Origin: JBFXEO01 sp050180015
GTDB taxonomy: Bacteria; Bacteroidota; Bacteroidia; Bacteroidales; Tenuifilaceae
Direction of reading: 5' to 3'
Assembly (NCBI GenBank): GCA_050180015.1
Contig: JBFXEO010000028.1
Location: 1-19,541 of the forward strand
Length of the DNA stretch: 19,541 bases
Shown here: in pieces, positions 1 through 7,371 of the stretch
Numbering within the stretch: position 1 is the first letter of the stretch
How the letters are laid out: each line of letters opens with the position of its first letter
Notes under the pieces: model-generated
The model's input: the letters and a program-made list of their open reading frames with translations, nothing else
The model's database searches: none
What the model was told of the DNA's origin: nothing
Made by a program: the position numbers and the translations under genes

Positions 1-1214
1 GTTGAGAAGGCAATTTGAAGGTTATACCCCCCGGTATTCCCCGATAAATTTAGTATTTCTCCGGCACAGTAAAGCCCGTCAATCAATTTTGATTCCATAG
101 TTTTCCTGTTTACCTCGCTTAGGGCTATTCCGCCGGCAGTTACTATGGCTTCGTCCCAGCCCCTGTAGCCTGTCATTTGGAGGGTAAAATTCTTTAGCAG
201 TGCTATAACCTTTTCCCTTTCGGAGTCTGTCATTTCCGATGCTTTTTTTCTGGAATTTAACCTGAGTTGACGTAGGAACACGGTTACCAGCTGCGATGGC
301 AATAGATTTCGAAGGAGCATGGCAACCGTATAATTCTCGTTGCTAGCGCAACCCCGGCTAATTCTGGCTTGGAGTTTATCCGGGTCTAACGCTGGCTTCA
401 GGTCAATGCTAACCGACACTTTTTTGCCATCGGTGAATAAATCTACTGCCTGAAGGCTTAACCGTAGGATGCAAGGGCCATCCAATCCATAGTCAGTGAA
501 CTCAACTTCGCCAAATTCCTCGGCTACTTTTTGGTTATCTGTAAGAATTGATGTTTTAACATTTCGCAGGTTTAGGCCATCCAGTGCCGGAAATGTTGGG
601 TGGGTTTCGATTCCCGCTAGCGATGGTCTTAATGCTGTTATAGTATGTCCCACCTGCATTGCAAATTTATAACCATCGCCGGTAGAGCCTGTTGCCGGGT
701 ACGATTTCCCTCCGGTTGCAACAATAATTGCTCTTGCCTGTATTTTTTGGTTATTTTCAAGAATTACGCCCCTGCTGGTGCCACCCTCCACCAAAAGTTC
801 TTTAACCGGGGTATGGTTGTAGAACGTTACGCCCTGTTTTTTTGCCCATTTTACAAGTGTTTCGGCAACATCCCAGGCCTTTCCGGAGGCTGGAAAAACT
901 CGCTGTCCGCGTTCTGTAACCGTTTTTAGCCCATTTTCCTCCAGTAAATCTATAATTTGTTTGGTGAAAAATACACCGAATGCTGTATTAAGGAAACGGG
1001 GATTAGGGGTTATATTTTGAATAAACTCATCGAAAGGTTTTTCGTTGGTTATATTGCAGCGCCCTTTCCCGGTGATGCGAAGTTTCCGGGCAGGCTTTTC
1101 CATTTTTTCCAGAATGGCAACCCGTACCCCAAGCATTGATGCCCTGCCTCCAGCCAATATACCGGCGGGTCCGGCTCCAATAACTATAACGTCGTACTGA
1201 TGGTTGGCCTGCAT
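1..1214 (-). CDS. NAD(P)/FAD-dependent oxidoreductase, HI0933/BaiN-like family (3' end cut by window edge)
   Basis: A flavoprotein of the HI0933/YhiN/BaiN family, seen by reading the minus strand from the ATG at 1214 with no stop to the window edge (about 404 codons). The N-terminus holds a dinucleotide-binding Rossmann motif, VIVIGAGPAGILAGGRAS (about residues 9-26), followed by the family motif RITGKGRCNITN. Further on are ERGQRVFPASGKAWDV and the second nucleotide-site motif ATGGKSYPATGSTGDGY. Near the C-terminus are VTAGGIALSEVNRKTMESK and LYCAGEILNLSGNTGGYNL, which are characteristic of the family. Only about the last 10-15 residues should be missing. The substrate is not evident; BaiN itself is linked to bile-acid reduction, but most homologues are uncharacterised, so I give no symbol. 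The start codon overlaps the stop of the upstream HD-domain gene (TAATG), which suggests translational coupling. Confidence 0.9.
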   Translation of the reverse strand, partial: MQANHQYDVIVIGAGPAGILAGGRASMLGVRVAILEKMEKPARKLRITGKGRCNITNEKPFDEFIQNITPNPRFLNTAFGVFFTKQIIDLLEENGLKTVTERGQRVFPASGKAWDVAETLVKWAKKQGVTFYNHTPVKELLVEGGTSRGVILENNQKIQARAIIVATGGKSYPATGSTGDGYKFAMQVGHTITALRPSLAGIETHPTFPALDGLNLRNVKTSILTDNQKVAEEFGEVEFTDYGLDGPCILRLSLQAVDLFTDGKKVSVSIDLKPALDPDKLQARISRGCASNENYTVAMLLRNLLPSQLVTVFLRQLRLNSRKKASEMTDSEREKVIALLKNFTLQMTGYRGWDEAIVTAGGIALSEVNRKTMESKLIDGLYCAGEILNLSGNTGGYNLQIAFS

Positions 1215-2074
1215 TACCCCGGTATTAATGCTGATGTTATGTTTAACTCGCCCCTTAACTTGCTGAAAAAGCAGAGCGGATAGCTTGCCGTGGAAGTTTT
1301 AATGGCTGCTTCAACCGTTTCATCAATCCCTTGTTTTTTTTCAATAAGATGTTCCTTTATTATATTATATACAGCAAGCTGGCTATCTGGGTTTTGCTCT
1401 CCCAGAATTAGCTGTGAGTCGAGTTCAGAAAAAAAGTTTATTATTTCGAGGTAACGGATTCGCTGCTTGTCGGAAAACTTCTGTAACGATGAGTAAGCGT
1501 TGGTAAAACTGGTAAACCTGTTTTTTAGGTTTTGCAGCACTTTTTTGGGCAGTTCTTTGTCTGGGATATTTCGTTTTAGGTAAATTTCGGTGTAGCGGAA
1601 TACGCCAATCACCCCCAAGGCATCTAAATCGTCGGCTGTTGATACCAGGCGGGTGAGGTTTTTCATACTCATAGGCGTGTACACCGGCCCGCTTTTTACT
1701 GATTTGTCGTCGTGAAACTCTATGGCTTCTATAATTTCATCTAAGTTAATGTCTTTCTGCGTTGCCCTATTACTGTAGTATTCCCTGCAAATCTGTCCGC
1801 CAAGTTTACCGTGTATTTCGCCAATATCTATAGCTAGCCCGGAGTCGTGAAAAAAACATGCAACTATTGCATTCGTAATTAATGTTTCAGGGATATCTAT
1901 GCCCGCCTTGTAGAGTTCAATGATAAGCTCCCGGCAGTGTAGCCAGACTCTCAGGTGATGCCGTGCGTCGTGCGAGGGCAGATTGGTACCGCTAAACACC
2001 TTGGCTATGTAGGAATAAAGTTCGTAGAGATGCTTCTGCTCTGCATTGTGTATATTGGCCAGGAGTTGTTCCAT
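1214..2074 (-). CDS. HD-domain protein, putative phosphohydrolase
   Basis: A 286-residue cytosolic protein with an HD metal-binding domain. The visible pieces in order are H39/H40 in DARHHLRVW, the HD doublet H76-D77 in ACFFHDSGL, a third histidine in EAIEFHDDKS (about 121), and the distal aspartate in STADDLDALG (about 148-151). That order matches HD hydrolases acting on nucleotides, cyclic dinucleotides or other phosphoesters; the substrate cannot be read. The C-terminal 120 residues are helical with no motif I know. I start at the ATG at 2074. The frame stays open upstream to a TTG at 2140, but that TTG lies in the loop of a terminator hairpin, so the longer form is unlikely. A -7-like TAAATTTA lies at 2095-2102. 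The stop shares one base with the start of the downstream flavoprotein gene, so the two are probably co-translated. Confidence 0.8.
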   Translation of the reverse strand: MEQLLANIHNAEQKHLYELYSYIAKVFSGTNLPSHDARHHLRVWLHCRELIIELYKAGIDIPETLITNAIVACFFHDSGLAIDIGEIHGKLGGQICREYYSNRATQKDINLDEIIEAIEFHDDKSVKSGPVYTPMSMKNLTRLVSTADDLDALGVIGVFRYTEIYLKRNIPDKELPKKVLQNLKNRFTSFTNAYSSLQKFSDKQRIRYLEIINFFSELDSQLILGEQNPDSQLAVYNIIKEHLIEKKQGIDETVEAAIKTSTASYPLCFFSKLRGELNITSALIPG

Positions 2075-2117
2075 TCTGTTTGATTTGAAGGGGGTAAATT
2101 TAGCAACTAACTTGCTC

Positions 2118-2154
2118 AAAAAAAAAGCAGGATCAACCAAATTATCCTGCTTTT
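2118..2154 (-). terminator. Rho-independent terminator after the small HTH gene
   Basis: On the minus strand an 11-bp stem, AAAAGCAGGAT pairing with ATCCTGCTTTT, encloses a 10-base loop and continues into a run of nine T. It lies 22 bases past the stop of the HTH gene and ends 44 bases before the HD-domain start, so it separates the two transcription units, or attenuates readthrough. Confidence 0.85.
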
Positions 2155-2175
2155 ACCCGAATAAGTAGATATTGT

Positions 2176-2436
2176 TCACACCAACTCCTTCGACTTGGCA
2201 ATAATTTCGTAAGCCAACTCCAGTATGGTAGTATCATCAAGTGTAACTATTCCACCGTCGGGGCCCTGTTCTACGTGCATTCCCACAGCATCCCCTTTTT
2301 CGTAGTTAGTGCCACCAAAATAATTGCGGACAGTTTCAACGTTTACGTTTAACTTGTCCGCAATAGTTTGCATGCTGCCATCAGGAAGGTTATCCTTAAC
2401 CCTCCTGAGTTCATTAAATGTGATTATTTTTGTCAT
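2176..2436 (-). CDS. Small helix-turn-helix DNA-binding protein
   Basis: An 86-residue protein whose central part reads as a helix-turn-helix, MQTIADKLNVNVETVRNYFGG (about residues 22-42), of the LacI/MerR-like short HTH kind. It is followed by a glycine-rich turn and an acidic C-terminal helix, TTILELAYEIIAKSKELV. There is no ligand-binding domain. Small proteins of this build occur across the Bacteroidota, annotated simply as DNA-binding proteins; I know no target. The gene stands alone: a terminator closes it and an AT-rich divergent intergenic region lies upstream. The ATG at 2436 is the only reasonable start. Regulatory function is inferred from the fold only. Confidence 0.75.
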   Translation of the reverse strand: MTKIITFNELRRVKDNLPDGSMQTIADKLNVNVETVRNYFGGTNYEKGDAVGMHVEQGPDGGIVTLDDTTILELAYEIIAKSKELV

Positions 2437-2467
2437 ATCTTATAAAGATTAATTCTGTTTAGGCCTA

Positions 2468-2498
2468 TAAATATAAAAAAATTAATTCAAGATTAAAA
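2468..2498 (-). promoter_or_regulatory. Possible promoter of the small HTH gene
   Basis: On the minus strand TATATTTA (2475-2468) is one base off the Bacteroidota -7 element TAnnTTTG, with TTTT 19 bases upstream as a weak -33 box. It lies about 30 bases before the ATG. The surrounding sequence is so AT-rich that a chance match is quite possible. Confidence 0.3.
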
Positions 2499-2603
2499 AG
2501 AAATTAACATACTTTTAAAGTAAGATTTTTCGATGCCCCAACACATCTCTAAACGATATTTAAAGCATTAAAGTTGATAAAAATTGTAGCTTTTTGAGGA
2601 ATA

Positions 2604-2635
2604 TTTGTTTTTACCGTACATAGGATTAAAATTTG
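2604..2635 (+). promoter_or_regulatory. Putative promoter of the HAD hydrolase gene
   Basis: TTTG (2604-2607), a 20-base spacer, then AAAATTTG (2628-2635), one base off TAnnTTTG. The -7 box ends only five bases before the ATG at 2641, so a transcript from it would be nearly or fully leaderless. A second -7-like sequence, TAGCTTTT (2587-2594), has no good -33 partner. Confidence 0.4.
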
Positions 2636-2640
2636 TTTTG

Positions 2641-3474
2641 ATGATTAAGATGGTTGTTACCGATTTGGATGGAACCTTGGTGGGCAGCAACGGTGATTTT
2701 AGTGATAGAAACCTTGGCTTACTGTATATGTTGGCTGAATTAGGAGTTGTGCGTGTTATTGCTACTGGTCGTTCTCCGTACTCGGTTTCTACTATTTTAC
2801 CGGATGATTTTCCAATTGATTACCTGGTGTTTTCTTCGGGTGCGGGAGTAATGCGCTGGGTCGATAAGTCTATAATTTATGCCAGGGAACTTAGCGCGGA
2901 GCAGGTTCAGGGTGTTATTGATATTCTGGCTTCGTTTAAAGTTGATTTTATGGTTCACGAACCAATACCTCAGAACCATCATTTTTATTACCGCGCTACT
3001 GGCCGCTTAAACCCCGATTTTGATAGGAGGATAACCGTTTATAAAGATTTTTGCCAGCCTTTAATTCTGGGCATTCCATACCCTGACCGTGCCACGCAAA
3101 TTATTGCTGTTTTACCACATGACCCCGGTTGGTTTAACTCGCTAAAGGCGAAACTACCCGGGGTAAAGGTTATTAGGACAACCTCGCCGATGGACGGCAA
3201 ATCAATTTGGATGGAGATTTTCCCGGATGGCGTGTCGAAGGCTCACGGGGTGGAATGGTTGTGTAATGAACTTGGCTCTATAACCCCGGTTGAAGTGGTT
3301 GGAATAGGTAATGACTATAACGATTTGGATTTGCTGAACTATACTCCAAATAGTTTCATTGTTGGGAATGCTCCCGATCTTAAGGATAAGTATAGAGTGG
3401 TTCCAACGAACGATGATTCGGGCTTTGCTGTTGCCGTAGAGTCGCTCATTGAGCAATCATTCAAAAAAAGTTGA
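2641..3474 (+). CDS. Cof-type HAD-IIB family hydrolase
   Basis: A 277-residue haloacid dehalogenase-superfamily phosphatase of the IIB (Cof/YbiV/SupH) class, which typically dephosphorylates sugar phosphates or related metabolites in the cytosol. All four motifs are present. Motif I is VVTDLDGTL (nucleophile and acid aspartates, near the N-terminus). Motif II is VIATGRSP. Motif III is the lysine in DGVSKAHGV. Motif IV is GIGNDYNDLDLL, the Mg-binding loop. The stretch between motifs II and III is the IIB cap. I prefer the ATG at 2641, which puts motif I right after the start as in relatives; upstream in-frame starts from 2605 would add residues that do not fit the fold. It is monocistronic and converges with the acetyltransferase gene, leaving only seven bases between their ends. 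The actual substrate is not predictable. Confidence 0.9.
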   Translation: MIKMVVTDLDGTLVGSNGDFSDRNLGLLYMLAELGVVRVIATGRSPYSVSTILPDDFPIDYLVFSSGAGVMRWVDKSIIYARELSAEQVQGVIDILASFKVDFMVHEPIPQNHHFYYRATGRLNPDFDRRITVYKDFCQPLILGIPYPDRATQIIAVLPHDPGWFNSLKAKLPGVKVIRTTSPMDGKSIWMEIFPDGVSKAHGVEWLCNELGSITPVEVVGIGNDYNDLDLLNYTPNSFIVGNAPDLKDKYRVVPTNDDSGFAVAVESLIEQSFKKS

Positions 3475-3481
3475 GTAGCTC

Positions 3482-3913
3482 CTATAGGGTTTCTATATCT
3501 CTGATAATATAAACATCGTAATCGCCCAGAAATCTGAACCCGGCCTGCCTGTAAAGGTTTATTGCGGCAGTGTTGGACTGGTGGACTTCCAGTTTGACCT
3601 GGTATCCCTTTTGCTTCACAAAACGTAGCGATTCTTTTACCAGCAGTTTTCCTACACCTTTACGCTGAAAGTTTGGATGTACTCCAAAATGGTGCAGGTG
3701 CATTCTTCTTCCGTCGAATGTCATCCAGCTTGTCCCAATAAGGTCATTGCCCTGGTTGATGGCAACCAGCATTTTTCCGCCCATGGCAATGCTTTGTAGA
3801 ATAATATTGAGGTTATCGCCACGCTGAGGGTTCCCCAAATCTATCAACTTCCAGAGTTCAACCACGGCATTAAAATCATCGGCCTCAAAATCCCTAATGC
3901 GTGCAGTCTCCAT
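3482..3913 (-). CDS. GNAT family N-acetyltransferase
   Basis: A 143-residue acetyl-CoA-dependent acyltransferase of the GNAT fold. Motif A is clear: FGVHPNFQRKGVGKLLVKES (about residues 76-95), containing the Q-R-K-G-V-G pyrophosphate-binding loop. Motif B follows as LEVHQSNTAAINLYRQAGF, with the tyrosine that often acts as general acid. The C-terminus, DYDVYIIRDI, forms the last strand. The layout resembles RimI/ribosomal-protein-type single-domain GNATs, but that class covers many substrates and I cannot choose one. It lies 14 bases behind the NfeD gene in the same direction, so it is probably the last gene of the mqnA-corA-nfeD operon. No functional link to those genes is apparent. Confidence 0.88.
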   Translation of the reverse strand: METARIRDFEADDFNAVVELWKLIDLGNPQRGDNLNIILQSIAMGGKMLVAINQGNDLIGTSWMTFDGRRMHLHHFGVHPNFQRKGVGKLLVKESLRFVKQKGYQVKLEVHQSNTAAINLYRQAGFRFLGDYDVYIIRDIETL

Positions 3914-3927
3914 GTACAGGTTATAAT

Positions 3928-5346
3928 TTAAATTTTGACAACGTATAGCTGCCCTGCTTCATCTTTGGTAACTTTTACGTTATCACCTTTTTCAACGAAT
4001 CCGTATTCAGACATCGCGTCGTACCAATCGTTGTCAATTTTAATTTTGCCCGAAGGGCGTAGAACGGTAATAGCAACACCTTCCATTCCAACCTTACTCC
4101 TGATTTGCGGGTCAATGCCAACAAACCCTCTATTCTCGGATAGTTCGGAGTGCAGCACAAGGTTGGGGAACATGGTTGATGTTAAAAGTTTTTTGCTCAG
4201 GGCAATTCCGCCAACAAGGCCAAGAAATACCGAGGCAATAACAATCCCCAGAGGTTTAACGATAATTATCCATGAGAAACTTCCGGTGCCTTTAAAGGTA
4301 TTGTTGTCAATCATTGCCAGCGTAAGCCCAGCGATTATGAGTATTATTCCACTTATACCGGTTACACCAAATCCGGGAATTGCAAAAATTTCTACAATAA
4401 CCAGAACAACCCCAACAATAAAGATGAGTAACTCCCAGTGTTGGGCTAGGCCTTCCAGGTAATGAGGTGCAAAGTAAAGAATTGCGGCGAGGATTGCTAC
4501 CGCTAGCGGAAAACCTATGCCCGGCGATTGCAATTCAAAGTATATTCCTCCAACTATAGCCATTATAAGTATTCCCGATACTACCGGGTTGGTTAAAAAA
4601 CCTATAATTTTATCCAGAATAGACGGCTTAAATTCATCCAACCTGTAATTTTTAATGCCTGCCATTTCGAGCAAATCGCCTACAGTTTCTGCTTTACCTT
4701 CACAGTATCCGTGCTTAATGGCTTCGTCGGCAGTGAAGGTAAGAACTTTGCCCGAATCAATTATTCCCTGAATGTAAATAGATGGATCAACCATAGCCTC
4801 GGCAATGTGCGGGTCGCGTCTCCATTTAATAGCCGTATCCTTACCAACAATAACGGTGTCCTGGCCTTTTGCCTCGGCGGTTGCCCGCATGGTTCCCCGC
4901 ATGAACGATTGAAACTTGTCGGGAACAACATTGCCGGACTGGTCAACAACCGTGGCGGCACCAATACTTCCGCCCTTGCGCATGTAAATGCTATCGCACG
5001 CAATGGAGATTAGCGCTCCAGCCGATGCCGCCTGATTATCGATGAATACCCAAACGGGAATTTGGCTGTTAAGTATTTTGGTTCTGATGGAGTCGGCCAC
5101 ATCAACCATCCCTCCGTATGTGTTCAAATGGATTAGAATAATATCGGCCTTTTTTTCTGAAGCTTTGCTGAATCCCGTTTTTACCTGCCGCCATGCTGCT
5201 GGCATTATATTTTCCTTGATGTTTATTTTGTACACCAGCAGTGTGCTATCGTTACCTATGCTGGCATTTACCTGTATTGGCGACAGTATTGGCTGAAGGA
5301 GACCTAGTAAAATTAAGTTGATGGCGAATTTGAGTTGTTGCTTCAT
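3928..5346 (-). CDS. NfeD-family membrane-bound serine protease (ClpP-like + NfeD)
   Basis: A 472-residue long-form NfeD protein, in which a secreted ClpP/SppA-like protease is joined to a membrane segment and a C-terminal OB fold; the family is linked to membrane quality control with stomatin/SPFH partners. Residues 1-28 look like a signal peptide (MKQQLK then a hydrophobic stretch, cleavage near VNA). The protease domain contains IDNQAASAGALIS, with the likely nucleophile Ser108, and a candidate general-base Lys144 in VPDKFQSF, matching the Ser-Lys dyad known for archaeal 1510-N. About four to five membrane helices span residues 255-385. The NfeD OB domain ends the protein (about 415-472: GMEGVAITVLRPSGKIKID). 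I start at the ATG at 5346; a GTG at 5400 would overlap corA and hide the signal peptide. No SPFH gene is adjacent here. Confidence 0.9.
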   Translation of the reverse strand: MKQQLKFAINLILLGLLQPILSPIQVNASIGNDSTLLVYKINIKENIMPAAWRQVKTGFSKASEKKADIILIHLNTYGGMVDVADSIRTKILNSQIPVWVFIDNQAASAGALISIACDSIYMRKGGSIGAATVVDQSGNVVPDKFQSFMRGTMRATAEAKGQDTVIVGKDTAIKWRRDPHIAEAMVDPSIYIQGIIDSGKVLTFTADEAIKHGYCEGKAETVGDLLEMAGIKNYRLDEFKPSILDKIIGFLTNPVVSGILIMAIVGGIYFELQSPGIGFPLAVAILAAILYFAPHYLEGLAQHWELLIFIVGVVLVIVEIFAIPGFGVTGISGIILIIAGLTLAMIDNNTFKGTGSFSWIIIVKPLGIVIASVFLGLVGGIALSKKLLTSTMFPNLVLHSELSENRGFVGIDPQIRSKVGMEGVAITVLRPSGKIKIDNDWYDAMSEYGFVEKGDNVKVTKDEAGQLYVVKI

Positions 5347-5390
5347 TTTAGCGTTTTTTTGAGTTAAAATATCCCTGCTCAGGAAATTCT

Positions 5391-6344
5391 TTAGAGCCAC
5401 TTTTTTCTTTTAAATACAAAAAGGGTTATCAGCGAGGATAGAATCATTAGAACTAGCGCAAAGGGGTAGCCCATTTTCCATTGCAGCTCAGGGAAAAAAA
5501 CTTTGAAATTCATCCCGTAAATTGAGGCAATAAGGGTTGGCGGCATGAACACTACCGATACCACGGTAAATATTTTGATAATTTTGTTCTGTTCAATATT
5601 GATAAGGCCTAGGAATGTATTTTGCAGGTATTCCAGTCGTTCAAAGCTAAAGTCGGTATGGTTGATAAGTGAACCAATATCGCGGATAATAATATTCAAC
5701 TTCGGGTAGGTATCGGTTGGAAACCGTTCGCTCTTAAGAATTCCGCTGACTACACGCTGCTTGTCAATGAAATTTTCGCGTATTAACATGGTATTTTCCT
5801 GTAGCTTATTTATTTCGAGAATTAGCTCCTCGTCCAGCTCTTCGGCAATTCTTAACCGTTTACTGAGCACGGCAATTTCTTTAGCCAGCGATTCCACCAT
5901 ATCGGCATCAAGGTCTATACGTGTTTCTAAAAGTGCAATAAGAATATGGTACCCGGTTGGATACGCTTTATGGTTGGCAAAGACCTTACGAATGGTATCT
6001 CCAAATGCCTTCAAATCAATAATGCGTAAAGAGATTAGTATCCCATCCTTAAGGGTGAAAGAAACTGGTTCTGAAACATATACGTTTTCCTTGCTGATCA
6101 GGAAATTTGAGTTGGCAATGATTAGGGCTTCGGTTTCAAAGTATCGCGATGAACTTTCAATTTCCTCGGTTTGCTGACGGGTTTGAAGGTTTATGTTGAA
6201 GTATATTTCTACGGCTTCCCGCTCGTCGTCGGTTGGTGTTGCCAGGTCAATCCATAGTAAATCCTCGTAATCTATTTCAGCCAACCTATCGACATCAATC
6301 TCGTGCACTACTTTATTGAAAGCTTTGTAGAAAATGGCAATCAT
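5391..6344 (-). CDS. corA: CorA-type magnesium/cobalt transporter
   Basis: A 317-residue CorA/MIT-superfamily divalent cation channel of the inner membrane. The N-terminal two-thirds form the cytosolic funnel, including a long acidic helix region (AEELDEELILEINKLQENTM). The C-terminus has the two hallmark helices. TM1 (about 258-276) ends in the selectivity signature Y-GMN-F, with GMN at about 277-279. TM2 (about 293-312) is followed by the basic tail KRKKWL. Length and architecture are normal. It lies 36 bases after mqnA and 44 bases before the NfeD start, all in one direction, so it is the second gene of a likely operon. Transport of Mg2+ versus Co2+ or Ni2+ cannot be told from sequence. 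Confidence 0.92.
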   Translation of the reverse strand: MIAIFYKAFNKVVHEIDVDRLAEIDYEDLLWIDLATPTDDEREAVEIYFNINLQTRQQTEEIESSSRYFETEALIIANSNFLISKENVYVSEPVSFTLKDGILISLRIIDLKAFGDTIRKVFANHKAYPTGYHILIALLETRIDLDADMVESLAKEIAVLSKRLRIAEELDEELILEINKLQENTMLIRENFIDKQRVVSGILKSERFPTDTYPKLNIIIRDIGSLINHTDFSFERLEYLQNTFLGLINIEQNKIIKIFTVVSVVFMPPTLIASIYGMNFKVFFPELQWKMGYPFALVLMILSSLITLFVFKRKKWL

Positions 6345-6380
6345 AGACAGAATGGGTTAATTAAGCATTCAACAAAAAAG

Positions 6381-7139
6381 TTAATTTACGGGAATTAATT
6401 CCAAAAATAGCTTTATTGCTTTTTTCTTCTGTTCATCTAAAATATAGGAAATATTGTTGTTTAGGTAATCAATGGCCTCATCTTTACTGATATTTTGAGG
6501 CGAAAAGTATTCAACAGCCTTTAAAATGTTCCTTAACCCCAATTCTAACGACAGATTAAATTTACTAAGGAAACTGGGCTCAAGCGGGGTTACCGATGCC
6601 CATACCGCAAAAACAAATGGTAAACCGGTATATTTGAACCATTCGGCGGCAAGGTCTGTGGCGTATTCGAATTGCTTTTGGGCATCAAAAACCCTATCGC
6701 CGATAATAACCACAGCTTCTTGTGATTTTAATTTACGTGTATCCTGCAATGGCGATAGCGGTGCCCATTCGGGCTTTATGTCCCAGTAGTTTTTAGCTAA
6801 AATTTTTACCAGTTCAACAGAGGTTCTTGACTGATAATCGAGGTATATCTTCCTTATTTCCTGTAGCGGTGTATTGCCCAGCAAGCTTACCGTTTTAACC
6901 GGGCCTACAGCCCCGATGCAGTAATTCGATACAATTTCATACTGCGGGAGCGATGGTAATGCTGCTACTGGTATTATTCCTACATCGGATTCGCTGTTCT
7001 GCAGTTTTCGGGCACACTCCGAGGGGTAATCAAAAGAAATATTAATACTCTGAGCAATACCGGAATTTTGCAACCCGTAAATAAACGGAGCTGTATTCAG
7101 GTACGAAATCGCCGATACTCTTATGTCGCGGGCCATCAT
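6381..7139 (-). CDS. mqnA: Chorismate dehydratase MqnA (futalosine menaquinone pathway)
   Basis: A 252-residue protein of the MqnA/MqnD family, which has a periplasmic-binding-protein-like fold but works in the cytosol. MqnA removes water from chorismate to give 3-enolpyruvyl-benzoate, the first step of the futalosine route to menaquinone. Evidence is the N-terminal signature RVSAISYLNTAPFIYGL, the central CIGAVGPVKTVSLL, and IYLDYQSRTSVELVKIL, where the D-x-x-SRTS block is characteristic of MqnA rather than MqnD. Two in-frame ATGs, at 7139 and 7136, precede the signature; a GTG at 7169 would add ten residues without family support. It heads the probable operon with corA, the NfeD gene and the GNAT gene. 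The other futalosine genes (mqnB, mqnC, mqnD) are not in this window. Confidence 0.87.
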   Translation of the reverse strand: MMARDIRVSAISYLNTAPFIYGLQNSGIAQSINISFDYPSECARKLQNSESDVGIIPVAALPSLPQYEIVSNYCIGAVGPVKTVSLLGNTPLQEIRKIYLDYQSRTSVELVKILAKNYWDIKPEWAPLSPLQDTRKLKSQEAVVIIGDRVFDAQKQFEYATDLAAEWFKYTGLPFVFAVWASVTPLEPSFLSKFNLSLELGLRNILKAVEYFSPQNISKDEAIDYLNNNISYILDEQKKKAIKLFLELIPVN

Positions 7140-7325
7140 CCATGAAATAAGTGGATTTTTTGATGCCACGAAGTTAACAATTTCATTGTAAAACTATGCC
7201 CTTATACTGCATTAATTCGGTTAAATAAATTTTCCGGATTTTGGCTGCAGGGAGAGCTGGAAATGCCCTTCCTGAAGCTGCCGGTTTAAACACATTCTAA
7301 ATATCAATACTATTTCGGCCTACTA

Positions 7326-7356
7326 TCTGTTTATTGTTCAAGGTTTAGTAAATTTG
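7326..7356 (+). promoter_or_regulatory. Putative purB promoter (Bacteroidota type)
   Basis: TCTG (7326-7329), a 19-base spacer, then TAAATTTG (7349-7356), a perfect TAnnTTTG -7 box with a one-mismatch -33 box. The -7 box ends 15 bases before the purB ATG, so the mRNA leader would be only about 10 bases. The rest of the divergent mqnA-purB gap (7140-7325) shows no structure I can name. Confidence 0.55.
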
Positions 7357-7371
7357 GGCAAAATTTACAAC

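Noticed and set aside
645..1139. Plus-strand open frames opposite the flavoprotein gene
   Set aside because: The minus-strand reading gives an uninterrupted, strongly family-like protein; the plus frames have no recognisable content.
3935..5296. Several plus-strand frames opposite the NfeD gene
   Set aside because: Shadows of a convincing membrane-protease gene; no motif or start context supports them.
5347..5400. GTG start extending the NfeD gene into corA
   Set aside because: It would put 18 polar residues ahead of a good signal peptide; the ATG at 5346 fits better.
7354..7371. Upstream TTG start for purB
   Set aside because: It falls inside the -7 promoter box, so it would not be on the mRNA; the ATG at 7372 matches the family start.
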